A stretch of 64,000 bases of DNA from Methylobacterium aquaticum (lineage in GTDB: Bacteria; Pseudomonadota; Alphaproteobacteria; Rhizobiales; Beijerinckiaceae), in assembly GCF_016804325.1 (NCBI RefSeq), contig NZ_CP043627.1:5191001-5255000 (forward strand). The letters are read 5' to 3'. The notes beneath the pieces are model-generated. The model saw nothing but the letters and a program-made list of their open reading frames with translations. It had not been told where the DNA came from and did no database searches. This document shows, one piece after another, positions 1 to 10,839 of the stretch. Position 1 is the first letter of the stretch; every line of letters begins with the position of its first letter. Made by a program: the position numbers and the translations under genes.

Positions 1-1395
1 ATAGATCGTCAGCACCACGAGCGGGGCGAGGATCAGCATCTCGCGGCGGTCGAGGTCGGTGATCCCCTGCAGGCTCGGCTTCTCGAGCTTGCCGTAGACC
101 ACCCGGGCGAACAGCCACAGGGCGTAGGCCGCCGACAGGATGATACCGAAGACCGAGAAGAACGACACCATCGGGTTGGCCCGGAAGGCGCCCATCATCG
201 CCAGGAACTCGCCGACGAAGCCCGAGGTGCCCGGCAGGCCGACATTGGCCATGGTGAACACCATCATGGCGACGGCGTAGAGCGGCATCCGCTTCACCAG
301 GCCGCCATAGGCCGAGATCTCGCGGGTATGCATCCGGTCGTAGATCACCCCGACGCAGAGGAAGAGCGCGCCCGACACGATGCCGTGCGAGATCATCAGG
401 AACAGGGCGCCCTGGATGCCCTGCTCGTTGAGCGTGAACAGGCCGAGCGTCACGAAGCCCATATGGGCCACCGACGAATAGGCGATCAGCTTCTTGATGT
501 CGGTCTGCACCAACGCGACCAGCGACGTGTAGATGATCGCCACCACCGACAGCGTGTAGACCATCGGGGCGAAGTAGTGGGACGCGTCCGGGAACATCGG
601 CAGCGAGACCCGAATGAAGCCGTAGCCGCCCATCTTCAGCAGGATGCCCGCCAGGATGACCGAGCCGGCGGTCGGCGCCTCGACGTGGGCGTCGGGGAGC
701 CAGGTATGGACCGGCCACATCGGCATCTTCACCGCGAAGGAGGCGAAGAAGGCGAGCCAGAGCCAGATCTGCATGTTCGCCGGGAAGCGGGTCTGCAGCA
801 GGGTCGGGATGTCGGTCGTGCCGGCCTGCCAGTACATCGCCATGATGGCGAGCAGCATCAGCACCGAGCCGAGCAGGGTGTAGAGGAAGAACTTGAACGA
901 CGCATAGATCCGGCGCTTGCCGCCCCAGATGCCGATGATGAGGAACATCGGGATCAGGCCGGCCTCGAAGAACAGGTAGAAGAGCACCAGGTCGAGGGCG
1001 CAGAACACGCCGATCATCGTGGCCTCGAGGACCAGGAACGCGACGAAGTACTCCTTCACCCGGTGCTCGATCGACAGCCAGGAGGCGCCGACGCAGAACG
1101 GCATCAGGAAGGTGGTGAGCAGGACGAGCGGCATCGAGAAGCCGTCGACGCCGAGCTTGAACCGGATCGTCTCCGTCAGCCAGGCATGGCTCTCGACGAG
1201 CTGGAACTGCGCCGTCGAGGTGTCGTAGCGGCCCCAGGCGACCAGGGACAGCAGGAAGGTGGCGAGCGTCGCGATGAGCGCCGCCCAGCGGGCGTTGCGC
1301 CGGACCGATTCGTCGTCGCCGCGGAGCGTGAGGATGAACGCGGCGCCGACGAGCGGCAGGATGATGAGGCCGGAGAGGATCCCGAGGCCGAGCAT
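1..1395 (-). CDS. nuoM: NADH-quinone oxidoreductase subunit M (3'-truncated by window edge)
   Basis: Last visible gene of the complex I operon. The first 465 codons lie in the window and the C-terminus runs off the left edge. NuoM is one of the three antiporter-like proton-pumping subunits of the membrane arm. The translation begins [14 protein letters not shown] and shows many hydrophobic segments plus the family motif [18 protein letters not shown], with the conserved Lys and the Glu before it ([14 protein letters not shown]) that belong to the proton channel. It starts 22 bp after nuoL, as expected for co-transcription. Identification is firm; only the end is missing. Confidence 0.96.
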   Translation of the reverse strand, partial: MLGLGILSGLIILPLVGAAFILTLRGDDESVRRNARWAALIATLATFLLSLVAWGRYDTSTAQFQLVESHAWLTETIRFKLGVDGFSMPLVLLTTFLMPFCVGASWLSIEHRVKEYFVAFLVLEATMIGVFCALDLVLFYLFFEAGLIPMFLIIGIWGGKRRIYASFKFFLYTLLGSVLMLLAIMAMYWQAGTTDIPTLLQTRFPANMQIWLWLAFFASFAVKMPMWPVHTWLPDAHVEAPTAGSVILAGILLKMGGYGFIRVSLPMFPDASHYFAPMVYTLSVVAIIYTSLVALVQTDIKKLIAYSSVAHMGFVTLGLFTLNEQGIQGALFLMISHGIVSGALFLCVGVIYDRMHTREISAYGGLVKRMPLYAVAMMVFTMANVGLPGTSGFVGEFLAMMGAFRANPMVSFFSVFGIILSAAYALWLFARVVYGKLEKPSLQGITDLDRREMLILAPLVVLTIY

Positions 1396-1417
1396 GATTC
1401 TCTGTTCTCCGGTCAGG

Positions 1418-3538
1418 TCAGTGGGTGGCCGCGGAGACGCCGGTGATCAGGTACCAGCTCACCAGGGCCGCGACGCCGACCAGCATCACGAAGGCGTAAT
1501 GGTAGACGTAGCCGGTCTGGAAACGGACCACGCCGCGGGTGATGTCGACGACGCGGGCGGCGATGCCGTTGGGGCCCATGCCATCGATGATGCGGCCGTC
1601 GCCGACCTTCCACAGGAACTCGCCGAAGCCCTTGGCCGGGCGGACGAAGACCCGGTCGTAGATCTCGTCGACGTACCACTTGTTGAGCAGGAAGCGGTAC
1701 AGCAGCGGCTGGCTCTCGGCGAGCCGGTGGGCCGTGCCGGGCCGGCGGATATACATCCAGTAGGCGAGCAGGAAGCCGAGTACCAGCATCACGAAGGGCG
1801 AGTGCTGCACCCAGGCCGGCGAATTGTGGATGTCGTGCATGATGTGGTTGTCGGGGCCGTGCGCGAGCGCGCCCTTCCAGAACTCGTCCATGCCCTCGCC
1901 GATGAAGCGGTTCTTGAACACCAGGCCGGCGAAGAGCGCGCCGAGCGCCAGGACCGCGAGCGGGATCGTCATCACCCGCGGGCTCTCGTGCGGGGTATGG
2001 GCGTGGTGGTCGTGGTGCTCGATCGCCGAGTGCGAGGCGGGCTCGATGTCGTGGCCCTTGTCGTCGTGGGCGACGCCCTCGTGGTGGCCCGGGGCACCAT
2101 CCGCCTGCGCCGAGGCGTGGGCGACCGCGTGATGGCCGTGCGCGTCGGCATGGTGGTCTTCGTGACCGTGAGCATGGGCGTTCTGCCAGCGGGCAGGCCC
2201 CTCGAAGGTCATGAAGAACAGGCGCCAGGAGTAGAACGACGTCATGAAGGCCGCGATGACGGTCGCCAGGAAGGCCAGCACGTGACCCGGCCGGGTCGAC
2301 ATGTAGGCCGCCTCGATGATCGCGTCCTTCGAGTAGAAGCCCGCGGTGAACGGGAAGCCGATCAGCGCCAGGGTCCCGATCGCCATCATGGCGGTGGTGA
2401 AGGGGATGTAGCGGCGCAGGGCGCCCATGTTCCGCATGTCCTGCTCGTGGTGCATCGCGTGGATGACCGAGCCGGCGCCGAGGAACAGCAGCGCCTTGAA
2501 GAAGGCGTGGGTGAAGAGGTGGAACACGCCCGCCGCGTAGGCGCCGACGCCGAGCGCGACGAACATGTAGCCGAGCTGCGAGCAGGTCGAGTAGGCAATG
2601 ACCCGCTTGATGTCGTTCTGGACGAGGCCGACGGTGGCGGCGAAGAAGGCGGTGATGCCGCCGATCACCGTCACGACGATCAGCGCGTTGGGCGCGGCAT
2701 CGAAGAGCGGCGACAGGCGGGCGACCATGAACACGCCGGCGGTCACCATGGTGGCGGCGTGGATCAGCGCCGAGACCGGGGTCGGGCCCTCCATCGCGTC
2801 CGGCAGCCAGGTGTGCAGCAGGAACTGCGCCGACTTGCCCATGGCGCCCATGAACAGCAGCAGGCAGCAGATGGTCAGCGCGTTCCAGTCGTAGCCGAGC
2901 AGGTGGAACGTCGCGTCCTTGAGCTCCGGCACCTTGGCGAAGATGGCGTCGTAGGAGACCGCGCCGAACAGCACGAAGCAGAGGAAGATGCCCAGCGAGA
3001 AGCCGAAATCGCCGACGCGGTTGACGATGAACGCCTTCATCGCCGCGGCGTTGGCCGAGGGCTTCTCGTACCAGAAGCCGATCAGCAGGTACGAGGCGAG
3101 GCCGACGCCCTCCCAGCCGAAGAACATCTGGACGAGGTTGTCGGACGTCACCAGCATCAGCATGGCGAAGGTGAAGAGCGACAGGTAGGCGAAGAACCGC
3201 GGCCGGTGCGGGTCCTCGTGCATGTAGCCCATCGAGTAGAGGTGGACGAGCGCCGAGACGCTGTTGACCACCACCAGCATCACCGCGGTGAGCGTGTCGG
3301 CCCGGAACGCCCAGTCGACCGTCAGGCCGCCGGCGGTGAACCACGTCGCGACGTGATGCGTGGTGGCGCCGTGGCCGTGGCCGCCGGTCACCTCGAAGAA
3401 GGCGACCCAGGACAGGAGCGCCACGAAGACGAGGATGCCGGTGGTCACCACCTCGCTGGCCCGCGGGCCGATGCGGCGCCCGAACAGACCGGCGATGAGG
3501 AAGCCGATCAGGGGCAGGAAGACGATCGCGTGGTACAT
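1418..3538 (-). CDS. nuoL: NADH-quinone oxidoreductase subunit L with His-rich loop
   Basis: 706 aa polytopic antiporter-like proton-pumping subunit at the distal end of the complex I membrane arm. Family motifs are clear: [17 protein letters not shown] near residue 141, [20 protein letters not shown] near 240, and the conserved FYSKD near 401. Residues about 454-519 form an extra polar loop holding roughly 20 His with Asp and Glu, between predicted membrane segments. This makes the protein somewhat longer than the E. coli homologue (about 613 aa). It lies 79 bp after nuoK and 22 bp before nuoM. The loop is seen directly; any metal-binding role is inference. Confidence 0.97.
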   Translation of the reverse strand: MYHAIVFLPLIGFLIAGLFGRRIGPRASEVVTTGILVFVALLSWVAFFEVTGGHGHGATTHHVATWFTAGGLTVDWAFRADTLTAVMLVVVNSVSALVHLYSMGYMHEDPHRPRFFAYLSLFTFAMLMLVTSDNLVQMFFGWEGVGLASYLLIGFWYEKPSANAAAMKAFIVNRVGDFGFSLGIFLCFVLFGAVSYDAIFAKVPELKDATFHLLGYDWNALTICCLLLFMGAMGKSAQFLLHTWLPDAMEGPTPVSALIHAATMVTAGVFMVARLSPLFDAAPNALIVVTVIGGITAFFAATVGLVQNDIKRVIAYSTCSQLGYMFVALGVGAYAAGVFHLFTHAFFKALLFLGAGSVIHAMHHEQDMRNMGALRRYIPFTTAMMAIGTLALIGFPFTAGFYSKDAIIEAAYMSTRPGHVLAFLATVIAAFMTSFYSWRLFFMTFEGPARWQNAHAHGHEDHHADAHGHHAVAHASAQADGAPGHHEGVAHDDKGHDIEPASHSAIEHHDHHAHTPHESPRVMTIPLAVLALGALFAGLVFKNRFIGEGMDEFWKGALAHGPDNHIMHDIHNSPAWVQHSPFVMLVLGFLLAYWMYIRRPGTAHRLAESQPLLYRFLLNKWYVDEIYDRVFVRPAKGFGEFLWKVGDGRIIDGMGPNGIAARVVDITRGVVRFQTGYVYHYAFVMLVGVAALVSWYLITGVSAATH

Positions 3539-3617
3539 GCTCGGGGTCCGGCCTCGCGTGGCTCTTGCCGCTGCGGCACTGGTTCAGGGGTAAAGGACTG
3601 AGGGCGGGAGGCCTTCG

Positions 3618-3923
3618 TCAGCCCTTCATCATGTTGACGTCCTCGACGGCGATCGACCCGCGGTTGCGGAAGAACACCACCAGGATGGCAAGGCCGATGG
3701 CGGCCTCGGCGGCGGCGACCGTCAGCACGAACAGGGCGAAGACCTGGCCGACGATGTCGCCGAGATGGGTCGAGAACGCCACCAGGTTGATGTTCACGGC
3801 AAGCAGGATCAGCTCGACCGACATCAGGATGACGATGATGTTCTTGCGGTTGATGAAGATGCCGAGCACCCCGAGGGTGAACAGGATCGCCGCGACCGTC
3901 AGGTAATGGCTCAAACCGATCAT
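3618..3923 (-). CDS. nuoK: NADH-quinone oxidoreductase subunit K
   Basis: 101 aa, the usual length for NuoK, a small membrane subunit with three transmembrane helices. The protein begins [19 protein letters not shown] and carries the conserved membrane glutamates ([13 protein letters not shown] and [14 protein letters not shown]) needed for proton translocation. The frame stays open upstream, but this ATG is chosen because it gives the family N-terminus and has a GAGAGG ribosome-binding sequence a few bases upstream. It lies 139 bp downstream of nuoJ. Confidence 0.97.
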   Translation of the reverse strand: MIGLSHYLTVAAILFTLGVLGIFINRKNIIVILMSVELILLAVNINLVAFSTHLGDIVGQVFALFVLTVAAAEAAIGLAILVVFFRNRGSIAVEDVNMMKG

Positions 3924-4062
3924 CGTGCCTCTCGACCGCGGGCGGCCGCCTTCGTGTCGCGAGGCGCATCCCGCCCCGCCGCTCGTGCCATCAGCATCGC
4001 GGGGCCCGTCCGGCCCCGCACGACTTCTTCGAACCGCCGCGAGGATCAGACCTCGACGCCGA

Positions 4063-4683
4063 TCAGACCTCGACGCCCTGCCCGGTCGGGACGTGGCGCA
4101 CCTCGACCGCATCGGCCTGGGTGCGGGCGTTCTGGATCGCGATGTCCTGGCGCTTGACGCCGGGCCGGTCGCGCAGGGTGAGCACGATCGCGCCGATCAT
4201 CGCGACCAGCAGGATCAGGCCGGCGACCTGGAAGAACAAAAAGTAGTTGGTGTAGAGAACGAGACCCAGGGCCTGCGTGTTGGTCACCGTCTCGGATCCG
4301 GGCGAGACCGCCAGCGGCCCATGCACCAGGCCGGGATCGATCGCCCAGGAGCCGACCACGAGGAGCAGCTCGATCAGGAACACCGCACCGATCAGGCCGC
4401 CGACCGGCAGGTAGTCCTGGAAGCCCTGGCGCAGCTCGGCGAAGTCGACGTCGAGCATCATCACGACGAACAGGAACAGCACCGCGACGGCGCCGACATA
4501 GACCACGACCAGGATCATGGCCAGGAACTCCGCCCCCATCAGCATGAACAGCCCGGAGGCGTTCACGAAGGCGAGGATGAGGAAGAGCACCGAGGTGACG
4601 GGGTTGCGCGAGGCGATCACCATGAAGCCGGAGGCGACGGTGATCGCGGCGAATAGATAGAAGAAGGCGGCGGCTGCGGTCAT
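4063..4683 (-). CDS. nuoJ: NADH-quinone oxidoreductase subunit J
   Basis: 206 aa membrane subunit of complex I with about five hydrophobic segments. The N-terminal half ([17 protein letters not shown], then [20 protein letters not shown] and the [16 protein letters not shown] stretch) is the characteristic conserved part of NuoJ. The C-terminal tail is polar and poorly conserved, as is normal. It is separated from nuoI by an unusually wide 187-bp gap that contains two hairpins. Confidence 0.97.
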   Translation of the reverse strand: MTAAAAFFYLFAAITVASGFMVIASRNPVTSVLFLILAFVNASGLFMLMGAEFLAMILVVVYVGAVAVLFLFVVMMLDVDFAELRQGFQDYLPVGGLIGAVFLIELLLVVGSWAIDPGLVHGPLAVSPGSETVTNTQALGLVLYTNYFLFFQVAGLILLVAMIGAIVLTLRDRPGVKRQDIAIQNARTQADAVEVRHVPTGQGVEV

Positions 4684-4806
4684 GCGCTGAATTCATGCCG
4701 CCTGGCGGCGGCCTCCTGCCCGACCCCCGGAGCGTCCCGGCGGCCCGTCTATAGAACCCGCTCCCGCGGCGCACAACCGGGGGAGCGGCGAATGTGTCGT
4801 CGATGT

Positions 4807-4860
4807 GGGGAGGATCACCGCCCTCCCCTGTTTTCGAACCGAGGGAGGAACCGCCCTCCC
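4807..4860. other. Tandem GC-rich hairpins between nuoI and nuoJ
   Basis: Two adjacent inverted repeats lie in the 187-bp nuoI-nuoJ gap. The first pairs GGGGAGG (4807-4813) with CCTCCCC (4822-4828); the second pairs GGGAGG (4843-4848) with CCTCCC (4855-4860). No U-run follows on the transcribed (minus) strand, so a plain intrinsic terminator is not supported. They could act in mRNA processing or stability; this is inference. Confidence 0.4.
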
Positions 4861-4870
4861 CCGCAGGCGA

Positions 4871-5359
4871 TCAGCGGTAGGGCGCGTCAGCCGCGATGTT
4901 GCGGGCGATCTCGCGCTCCCAGCGGTCGCCGTTCGCGAGCAGCTTCTCCTTGTCGTAGAGCAGCTCCTCGCGGGTCTCGACCGAGAACTCGAAGTTCGGC
5001 CCCTCGACGATGGCGTCCACCGGGCAGGCCTCCTGGCACATGCCACAATAGATGCACTTCACCATGTCGATGTCGTAGCGCGTCGTGCGCCGCGTGCCGT
5101 CGTTGCGGCGCGGACCCGCCTCGATGGTGATGGCCTGGGCCGGGCACACCGCCTCGCACAGCTTGCAGGCGATGCAGCGCTCTTCCCCGTTGGGGTAGCG
5201 CCGCAGGGCGTGCTCGCCGCGGAAGCGCGGGCCGCGATGGCCCATCTCGAAGGGGTAGTTGATCGTCGCCTTGGGCTTGAAGAAGTAGCGCATCGCCAGG
5301 GCGAACCCGGTGACGAACTCCTTCAACAGCAGGCCGCGGGCGACCTGGTCGAGCTTCAT
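4871..5359 (-). CDS. nuoI: NADH-quinone oxidoreductase subunit I
   Basis: 162 aa peripheral-arm ferredoxin-like subunit. It binds the two [4Fe-4S] clusters N6a and N6b that carry electrons towards quinone. Both binding motifs are intact: [12 protein letters not shown] at residues 62-73 and [12 protein letters not shown] at 102-113. The frame is open much further upstream, but that region overlaps nuoH; the start at [15 protein letters not shown] matches the family N-terminus and lies 23 bp after nuoH. Confidence 0.98.
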   Translation of the reverse strand: MKLDQVARGLLLKEFVTGFALAMRYFFKPKATINYPFEMGHRGPRFRGEHALRRYPNGEERCIACKLCEAVCPAQAITIEAGPRRNDGTRRTTRYDIDMVKCIYCGMCQEACPVDAIVEGPNFEFSVETREELLYDKEKLLANGDRWEREIARNIAADAPYR

Positions 5360-5382
5360 GGCTCGTTCTCCGACGGTTGGGT

Positions 5383-6405
5383 TCAGGAGACCGGCGCGAG
5401 GCCGGTCAGCTTCAGGACGAAGGCGACGACGAAGACCATGACCAGCGAGAGCGGAAGGAAGACCTTCCAGCCCAGCCGCATGAGCTGGTCGTAGCGGTAG
5501 CGCGGCACCATGGCCTTCACCATGGCGATCATGAAGAACAGGAAGCTGGCCTTGAGGGCGAACCAGATCAGGCCGGGCACCCAGGTGAAGGGCGCGAACG
5601 GGATCGGCGAGAGCCAGCCGCCGAGGAACAGGATCGTGCCGAGCGCGCACATCGTGACGATGGCGACGTACTCGCCGAGCATAAACAGCAGGTACGGGGT
5701 GGAGGAGTATTCTACCATGTAGCCGGCGACGAGCTCGGACTCAGCCTCGGGCAGGTCGAAGGGCGGGCGGTTCGTCTCGGCGAGCGCCGAGATGAAGAAC
5801 ACCACGAACATCGGGAAGAGCCAGAGCCAGTACCAGCCGAGGATGCCGAGCGAGGTGTCCTGCGCCCGCACGATCTGCGACAGGTTGAGCGAGCCGGCGC
5901 ACATCAGCACCGTCACGATCACGAAGCCGAGCGAGACCTCGTAGGACACCATCTGGGCAGCCGAGCGGAGCGCGCCGAGGAAGGCGTATTTCGAGTTCGA
6001 AGCCCAGCCGCCCATGATGACGCCGTAGACGCCGAGCGACGAGATCGCGAAGATGTAGATGATGCCGACATTGATGTCGGCGATCGGCCAGCCGTCGGCG
6101 AGCGGGATCACCGCCCAGGCGGCGAGCGCCAGGGTGGCGAAGATCAGCGGCGCCAGGAGGAACAGGCTCTTGTTGGCGCCCGCCGGGATCACCGGCTCCT
6201 TCAGCACGAACTTCAGCAGGTCGGCGAAGGATTGGAACAGGCCCCAGGGCCCGACCACGTTCGGGCCGCGGCGCAGCTGCACCGCCGCCCAGATCTTGCG
6301 GTCGGCCAAGAGCGCGTAGGCGATGAAGACGAGCAGCGCGACCAACAGCGCCACGCTCTTCAGGGCCACGAGGAGGACGGTGCCCAGCACCTCCCAGACG
6401 GTCAT
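5383..6405 (-). CDS. nuoH: NADH-quinone oxidoreductase subunit H
   Basis: 340 aa integral membrane subunit (ND1 homologue) at the junction of the two complex I arms, forming much of the quinone site. Conserved stretches include [18 protein letters not shown], the loop [15 protein letters not shown] with its acidic residues, and [12 protein letters not shown]. About eight hydrophobic segments are visible and the length matches the family. It starts 13 bp after nuoG. Confidence 0.98.
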   Translation of the reverse strand: MTVWEVLGTVLLVALKSVALLVALLVFIAYALLADRKIWAAVQLRRGPNVVGPWGLFQSFADLLKFVLKEPVIPAGANKSLFLLAPLIFATLALAAWAVIPLADGWPIADINVGIIYIFAISSLGVYGVIMGGWASNSKYAFLGALRSAAQMVSYEVSLGFVIVTVLMCAGSLNLSQIVRAQDTSLGILGWYWLWLFPMFVVFFISALAETNRPPFDLPEAESELVAGYMVEYSSTPYLLFMLGEYVAIVTMCALGTILFLGGWLSPIPFAPFTWVPGLIWFALKASFLFFMIAMVKAMVPRYRYDQLMRLGWKVFLPLSLVMVFVVAFVLKLTGLAPVS

Positions 6406-6418
6406 CGGTCGGTGCTCC

Positions 6419-8500
6419 TCATTCCGCCGCTTCGAGGGCCCGCCCGCGGGCGAGACCCGAGCACTCGGCGAGCACCCGCGAGGCGCGGGCGATCGGGTTG
6501 GTGAGATAGAAGTCCGCCACCGCCGGGCGGAACGGCTCGCGGCCGGGCTCGCCCGAGAGACCCGCCAGCGTCGTCAGCACGGCGACGCCGTCGCTCGGGG
6601 CGACCTGGTCGATGCCGGCGAAGTGCGGATGCGCGGTGTAGAGCGCCTTGCGCAGAGCGGTGAGCGAGTCGAACGGCAGGCGCTGACCGAGCACATCCGA
6701 CAGGGCGCGCAGGATCGCCCAGTCCTCGCGGGCATCGCCCGGCGGGAAGGCGGCGCGGTTGGCGAGCTGGACCCGGCCTTCGAGGTTGACGTAGGTCGCC
6801 GACTTCTCGGTGTAGGCCGCGCCCGGCAGGATCACGTCGGCGCGGTGGGCGCCCTTGTCGCCGTGGGTGCCCTGGTACACCACGAAGGCGCCCGGACCGA
6901 CCTCGACCTCGTCGGCACCGAGGTTGAACAGCACGTCGAGCGCGCCGCCCTGCACCATCTCGGCGAAGGTCAGGCCGCCCTCCCCCGGCACGAAGCCGAG
7001 ATCGAAGGCCCCGACGCGGGCGGCGGCGTTCTGGAGCACGCCGAGGCCGTTCCAGCCCTCGGCCTTCGCACCCAGGCCCTGGACCAGCTTGGCGACCGCA
7101 GCGAGGAGGGCCGCCCCATCCGGACGGGTGAGCGCCGCCTGACCGACGATGACCAGCGGACGCTCGGCGCCCTTCAGCGCCTCGGCGAAGCTGTGACGAC
7201 CGGAGGCGATCTCGGCCAGGGTCTCGGGGCCGGCACCGAGATAGGTGTGGGGATAGGTCAGGTCCGCATCCTCGCCGATCACGCCGATCTGGATCGGCGA
7301 CATCCGCCAGCGCTTGCGGATGCGGGCGTTGAGGAGCGAGGCCTCGGTGCGCGGGTTGGCGCCGACGATCAGGATGGCGTCCGCCTGCTCGATGCCGGCG
7401 ATGCCGGGACCGAAGGTGTAGGCGGCCCGGCCCCAGGCCGGATCGATCATCGCGCCGTCCTGGCGGCAATCGAGGTTCTGGACCTTGAGCGCGCCCATCA
7501 GGGTCTTGAGCGCGAAGATCTCCTCCACGCCGGCGAGGTCACCCACGATCGCGCCGACGCGCTTCGGATCGGCGCCCTTCAGCTTCGCGGCAATCGCCCC
7601 GAAGGCCTCGGCCCAGGAGGCCGGGCGCAGGCGGCCGTTCTCGCGCAGGTACGGCCGGTCGAGGCGCTGGAGGCGCAGGCCGTCGACGACGTGGCGGGTC
7701 TTGTCGGAGATCCACTCCTCGTTGATCGCCTCGTTCACCCGCGGCTCGATCTGCATCACCTCGCGGCCGCGGGTGTCGACGCGGATCGCCGAGCCGACCG
7801 CATCCATCACGTCGACGGATTCGGTCTTGTTCAGCTCCCAGGGGCGGACGTTGTAGGATTGCGGCTTGTGGACCAGCGCGCCGACCGGGCACAGGTCGGC
7901 GACGTTGCCCTGCAGCTCCGATTCCATCGCGCGCTCGAGGTAGGAAGTGATCTCCATGTCCTCGCCGCGGCCGATGGCGCCGAGATCCGGCACGCCGGCG
8001 ACTTCCGCCAGGAAGCGGACGCAGCGGGTGCAGTGGATGCAGCGGTTCATCGCGGTCCGCACCAGCGGGCCGATATACTTCTCCTCGACGGCGCGCTTGT
8101 TCTCGCCGTAGCGGGTCGAGTCGACGCCGTAGGCCATCGCCTGGTCCTGCAGGTCGCAATGGCCGCCCTGGTCGCAGATCGGGCAATCGAGCGGGTGGTT
8201 GATGAGGAGGAACTCCATCACCCCCTCGCGGGCCTTCTTGGTCAGGGCCGACTTGGTCGACACCGCCGGCGGCTCGCCGTTCGGGCCCGGGCGGCAATCG
8301 CGCACGGCCCAGGCGCAGGAGGCGACGGGCTTGGGCGCGCCCTTCAGCTCGACCAGGCACATGCGGCAATTGCCGGCGATCGACAGGCGCTCGTGGAAGC
8401 AGAAGCGCGGGATCTCGGCGCCCGCGACCTCGCAGGCCTGGAGCAGGGTGTAGTCCGGCGGGACATCGACCTCGATGCCGTCGACGAGGATCTTGGTCAT
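6419..8500 (-). CDS. nuoG: NADH-quinone oxidoreductase subunit G
   Basis: 693 aa, the large iron-sulfur subunit of the peripheral arm. The N-terminus has the ferredoxin-like [2Fe-2S] fold ([15 protein letters not shown]), the His/Cys [4Fe-4S] motif ([19 protein letters not shown]) and [12 protein letters not shown] long degenerate molybdopterin-oxidoreductase-like domain follows and no longer binds molybdenum in this family. Length matches the alphaproteobacterial form, which is shorter than E. coli NuoG. It is followed at 13 bp by nuoH and preceded by a 99-bp gap after nuoF. Confidence 0.98.
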   Translation of the reverse strand: MTKILVDGIEVDVPPDYTLLQACEVAGAEIPRFCFHERLSIAGNCRMCLVELKGAPKPVASCAWAVRDCRPGPNGEPPAVSTKSALTKKAREGVMEFLLINHPLDCPICDQGGHCDLQDQAMAYGVDSTRYGENKRAVEEKYIGPLVRTAMNRCIHCTRCVRFLAEVAGVPDLGAIGRGEDMEITSYLERAMESELQGNVADLCPVGALVHKPQSYNVRPWELNKTESVDVMDAVGSAIRVDTRGREVMQIEPRVNEAINEEWISDKTRHVVDGLRLQRLDRPYLRENGRLRPASWAEAFGAIAAKLKGADPKRVGAIVGDLAGVEEIFALKTLMGALKVQNLDCRQDGAMIDPAWGRAAYTFGPGIAGIEQADAILIVGANPRTEASLLNARIRKRWRMSPIQIGVIGEDADLTYPHTYLGAGPETLAEIASGRHSFAEALKGAERPLVIVGQAALTRPDGAALLAAVAKLVQGLGAKAEGWNGLGVLQNAAARVGAFDLGFVPGEGGLTFAEMVQGGALDVLFNLGADEVEVGPGAFVVYQGTHGDKGAHRADVILPGAAYTEKSATYVNLEGRVQLANRAAFPPGDAREDWAILRALSDVLGQRLPFDSLTALRKALYTAHPHFAGIDQVAPSDGVAVLTTLAGLSGEPGREPFRPAVADFYLTNPIARASRVLAECSGLARGRALEAAE

Positions 8501-8599
8501 GCGGTCAACTCTCGGGCGAGGCCCGCGGCGCGCGCGTGTCCGCGCGTCAGGCCGGCGAACCGGGGATGCGAGGGAGGGTGGGCGAGACGGGGCACCGCC

Positions 8600-9901
8600 T
8601 CACTCCGCCGCCATCGGCACCGGGGTCGGGTGCGGGTTGGCGGTGTAGCGGTCGATGCGCTTCTCGATCTCGGGGCGGAAATGCCGGATCAGGCCCTGGA
8701 TCGGCCAGGCGGCGGCGTCGCCGAGCGCGCAGATCGTGTGGCCCTCGATCTGCTTCGTCACGTCGAGCAGCATGTCGATCTCGCGCTTCTGCGCCCGGCC
8801 CTCGGCCATGCGCAGCATCACGCGCCACATCCAGCCGGTACCCTCGCGGCACGGGGTGCACTGGCCGCAGGACTCGTGCTTGTAGAAGTACGCGATGCGG
8901 GCGATCGTCGCGACCATGTCGGTCGACTTGTCGAACACCATCACGGCGGCGGTGCCGAGACCCGACTTCAGGTTCTTCAGCGTGTCGAAGTCCATCGGCG
9001 CGTCGATGATCTCGGCGGCCGGCACCAGCGGCACCGAGGAGCCGCCGGGGATCGAGCAGAGCAGGTTGTCCCAGCCGCCGCGCATGCCGCCGCAATGCCG
9101 GTCGATCAGTTCGCGGAAGGTGATGCCGAGCTCTTCCTCGACGTTGCACGGCTTGTTGACGTGGCCCGAGACGCAGAACAGCTTGGTGCCGGTGTTGCCC
9201 GGGCGGCCGAGGCCCGCGAACCAGGCGCCGCCGCGGCGCAGGATGGTGCCCGCCACCGCGATCGACTCGACGTTGTTCACCGTCGTCGGGCAGCCATAGA
9301 GGCCCATATTGGCCGGGAACGGCGGCTTGAGCCGCGGCATCCCCTTCTTGCCCTCCAGGCTCTCGATCAGCGCCGTCTCCTCGCCGCAGATGTAGGCACC
9401 GGCGCCGTGGTGGACGTAGATGTCGAAGGGGTAGTCGTGGACGTTGCTCTCGCCGACGAGGCGGGCGGCATAGGCCTCGTCCACCGCGCGCTGGAGTGCG
9501 TGCTTCTCGGCGACGTACTCGCCGCGGATGTAGATGTAGCAGGCATGCGCACCCATGGCGAAGCAGGCCAGCATGCAACCCTCGATCAGGAGATGCGGGT
9601 CGTGCCGCATGATCTCCCGGTCCTTGCAGGTGCCCGGCTCGGACTCGTCGGCGTTGACCACGAGGTAGTGGGGCCGGCCATCCGACTTCTTCGGCATGAA
9701 GGACCACTTCAGGCCGGTGGGGAAGCCGGCGCCGCCGCGGCCGCGCAGGCCCGATTTCTTCATCTCCTCGATGATCCAGTCCCGGCCCTGCTGGAGCAGG
9801 AACTTGGTCCCGTCCCACGCGCCGCGTTTCTTCGCGGCCTCGAGACCGGGAGAGTGGAGACCATAGAGGTTGGTGAAGATCCGATCCTGATCGGCGAGCA
9901 T
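8600..9901 (-). CDS. nuoF: NADH-quinone oxidoreductase subunit F
   Basis: 433 aa NADH- and FMN-binding subunit, the electron entry point of complex I. The glycine-rich flavin/NADH segment [16 protein letters not shown] is near residue 53. The [4Fe-4S] N3 cluster ligands are in [15 protein letters not shown] near residue 350, with the fourth Cys in [13 protein letters not shown]. It sits 48 bp after nuoE and is transcribed with it. Confidence 0.98.
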   Translation of the reverse strand: MLADQDRIFTNLYGLHSPGLEAAKKRGAWDGTKFLLQQGRDWIIEEMKKSGLRGRGGAGFPTGLKWSFMPKKSDGRPHYLVVNADESEPGTCKDREIMRHDPHLLIEGCMLACFAMGAHACYIYIRGEYVAEKHALQRAVDEAYAARLVGESNVHDYPFDIYVHHGAGAYICGEETALIESLEGKKGMPRLKPPFPANMGLYGCPTTVNNVESIAVAGTILRRGGAWFAGLGRPGNTGTKLFCVSGHVNKPCNVEEELGITFRELIDRHCGGMRGGWDNLLCSIPGGSSVPLVPAAEIIDAPMDFDTLKNLKSGLGTAAVMVFDKSTDMVATIARIAYFYKHESCGQCTPCREGTGWMWRVMLRMAEGRAQKREIDMLLDVTKQIEGHTICALGDAAAWPIQGLIRHFRPEIEKRIDRYTANPHPTPVPMAAE

Positions 9902-9949
9902 GGCGATCGTCCTACAGGCCTGCTGTGAAGGGAAAGTACGTCATCATTG

Positions 9950-10801
9950 TCAGGACTTCGCCGTCGGCGCCGGCGCATCCTTGCCGTCGGTGGGCTTGCC
10001 GTCCGCGGCAGCCTGCGCGGGCGCCGCGGCGGCCTTGCTCTCGGTGGCGCGGCCGGCGTCCGGGCGGGCCGCCTTCGGGTTCGTGGCCGCCGCGGCCTCG
10101 GTGCGGGTCTTCTCGCCGGTCGTGTCGGCGCCCTGCTCCTTCAGCCCCTCTTCCTCGAAGCGCTTGCGCCAGGCGCCGACGCGCGAGCCGTCGAACAGCG
10201 TCTCGTCCTGGAGCGTCGTGACCGCGTCCTTGGGCTCGGAGGAGGTCCGGCCGATCTGCGACCCGATCTTCACCGGGCGGCCGGCCGCGAGGTCGTCCAT
10301 CAGCTTGCCGAGGGACTCAGGCGTGAGATCCTCGAAATAGTCGTGGTTGATCTGCGCCATCGGGGCGTTGCAGCACGCGCCCAGGCACTCGACCTCGAGC
10401 CAGGAGAAGTTGCCGTCCGGGCTGACATGGCCCGAGGGGCCGAGCCGCTCGTGCAGGTACTGCTTCAGCTCGCGGGCGCCGCAGACATCGCAGGGAGCCG
10501 TGCCGCAGACCTGGATCCAGTAGCGGCCGACCGGCTCGAGGGCGAACATGGTGTAGAAGGTCGCGACCTCCAGCACCCGGATATGCGGCATGCCGAGCTG
10601 GTCGGCCACCGCCTCGATCGCCTTCTGCGGCAGCCAGCCGCCATTCTGCTCCTGCGCCTTCCACAGGAGCGGGATCACGGCCGAGGCCTGGCGCCCCTCC
10701 GGGTACTTGGCGATCTGCCCCTTGGCCCACTCGGCGTTCTCAGGCGTGAACGCGAAGCTCTCGGGCTGCTCGGATACGGGGGCGAGTCTGCGGTTGGCCA
10801 T
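9950..10801 (-). CDS. nuoE: NADH-quinone oxidoreductase subunit E with low-complexity tail
   Basis: 283 aa. The thioredoxin-like core binds the [2Fe-2S] N1a cluster through Cys99, Cys104, Cys139 and Cys143 (CGTAPC and CLGAC). Beyond about residue 190 a tail rich in Ala, Lys, Pro, Thr and Asp extends to the end. This makes the protein much longer than the roughly 165-residue E. coli form, although extended NuoE tails occur in Rhizobiales. The tail looks disordered and I see no domain in it. It lies between nuoD (38 bp) and nuoF (48 bp). Confidence 0.97.
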   Translation of the reverse strand: MANRRLAPVSEQPESFAFTPENAEWAKGQIAKYPEGRQASAVIPLLWKAQEQNGGWLPQKAIEAVADQLGMPHIRVLEVATFYTMFALEPVGRYWIQVCGTAPCDVCGARELKQYLHERLGPSGHVSPDGNFSWLEVECLGACCNAPMAQINHDYFEDLTPESLGKLMDDLAAGRPVKIGSQIGRTSSEPKDAVTTLQDETLFDGSRVGAWRKRFEEEGLKEQGADTTGEKTRTEAAAATNPKAARPDAGRATESKAAAAPAQAAADGKPTDGKDAPAPTAKS

Positions 10802-10839
10802 ATCTCAAACGTCTCCGACTGGCGCGGGCGCGAGCCCCC

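Noticed and set aside
1259..3601. 780-codon plus-strand frame over nuoL
   Set aside because: Antisense shadow of nuoL; its His/Arg/Asp-rich sequence mirrors the membrane segments.
6323..9928. Plus-strand open frame of 1201 codons antisense to nuoG and nuoF
   Set aside because: It is the mirror of strongly coding high-GC genes, rich in Arg, Asp, His and Gly without domains; both real genes on the other strand have all cluster ligands.
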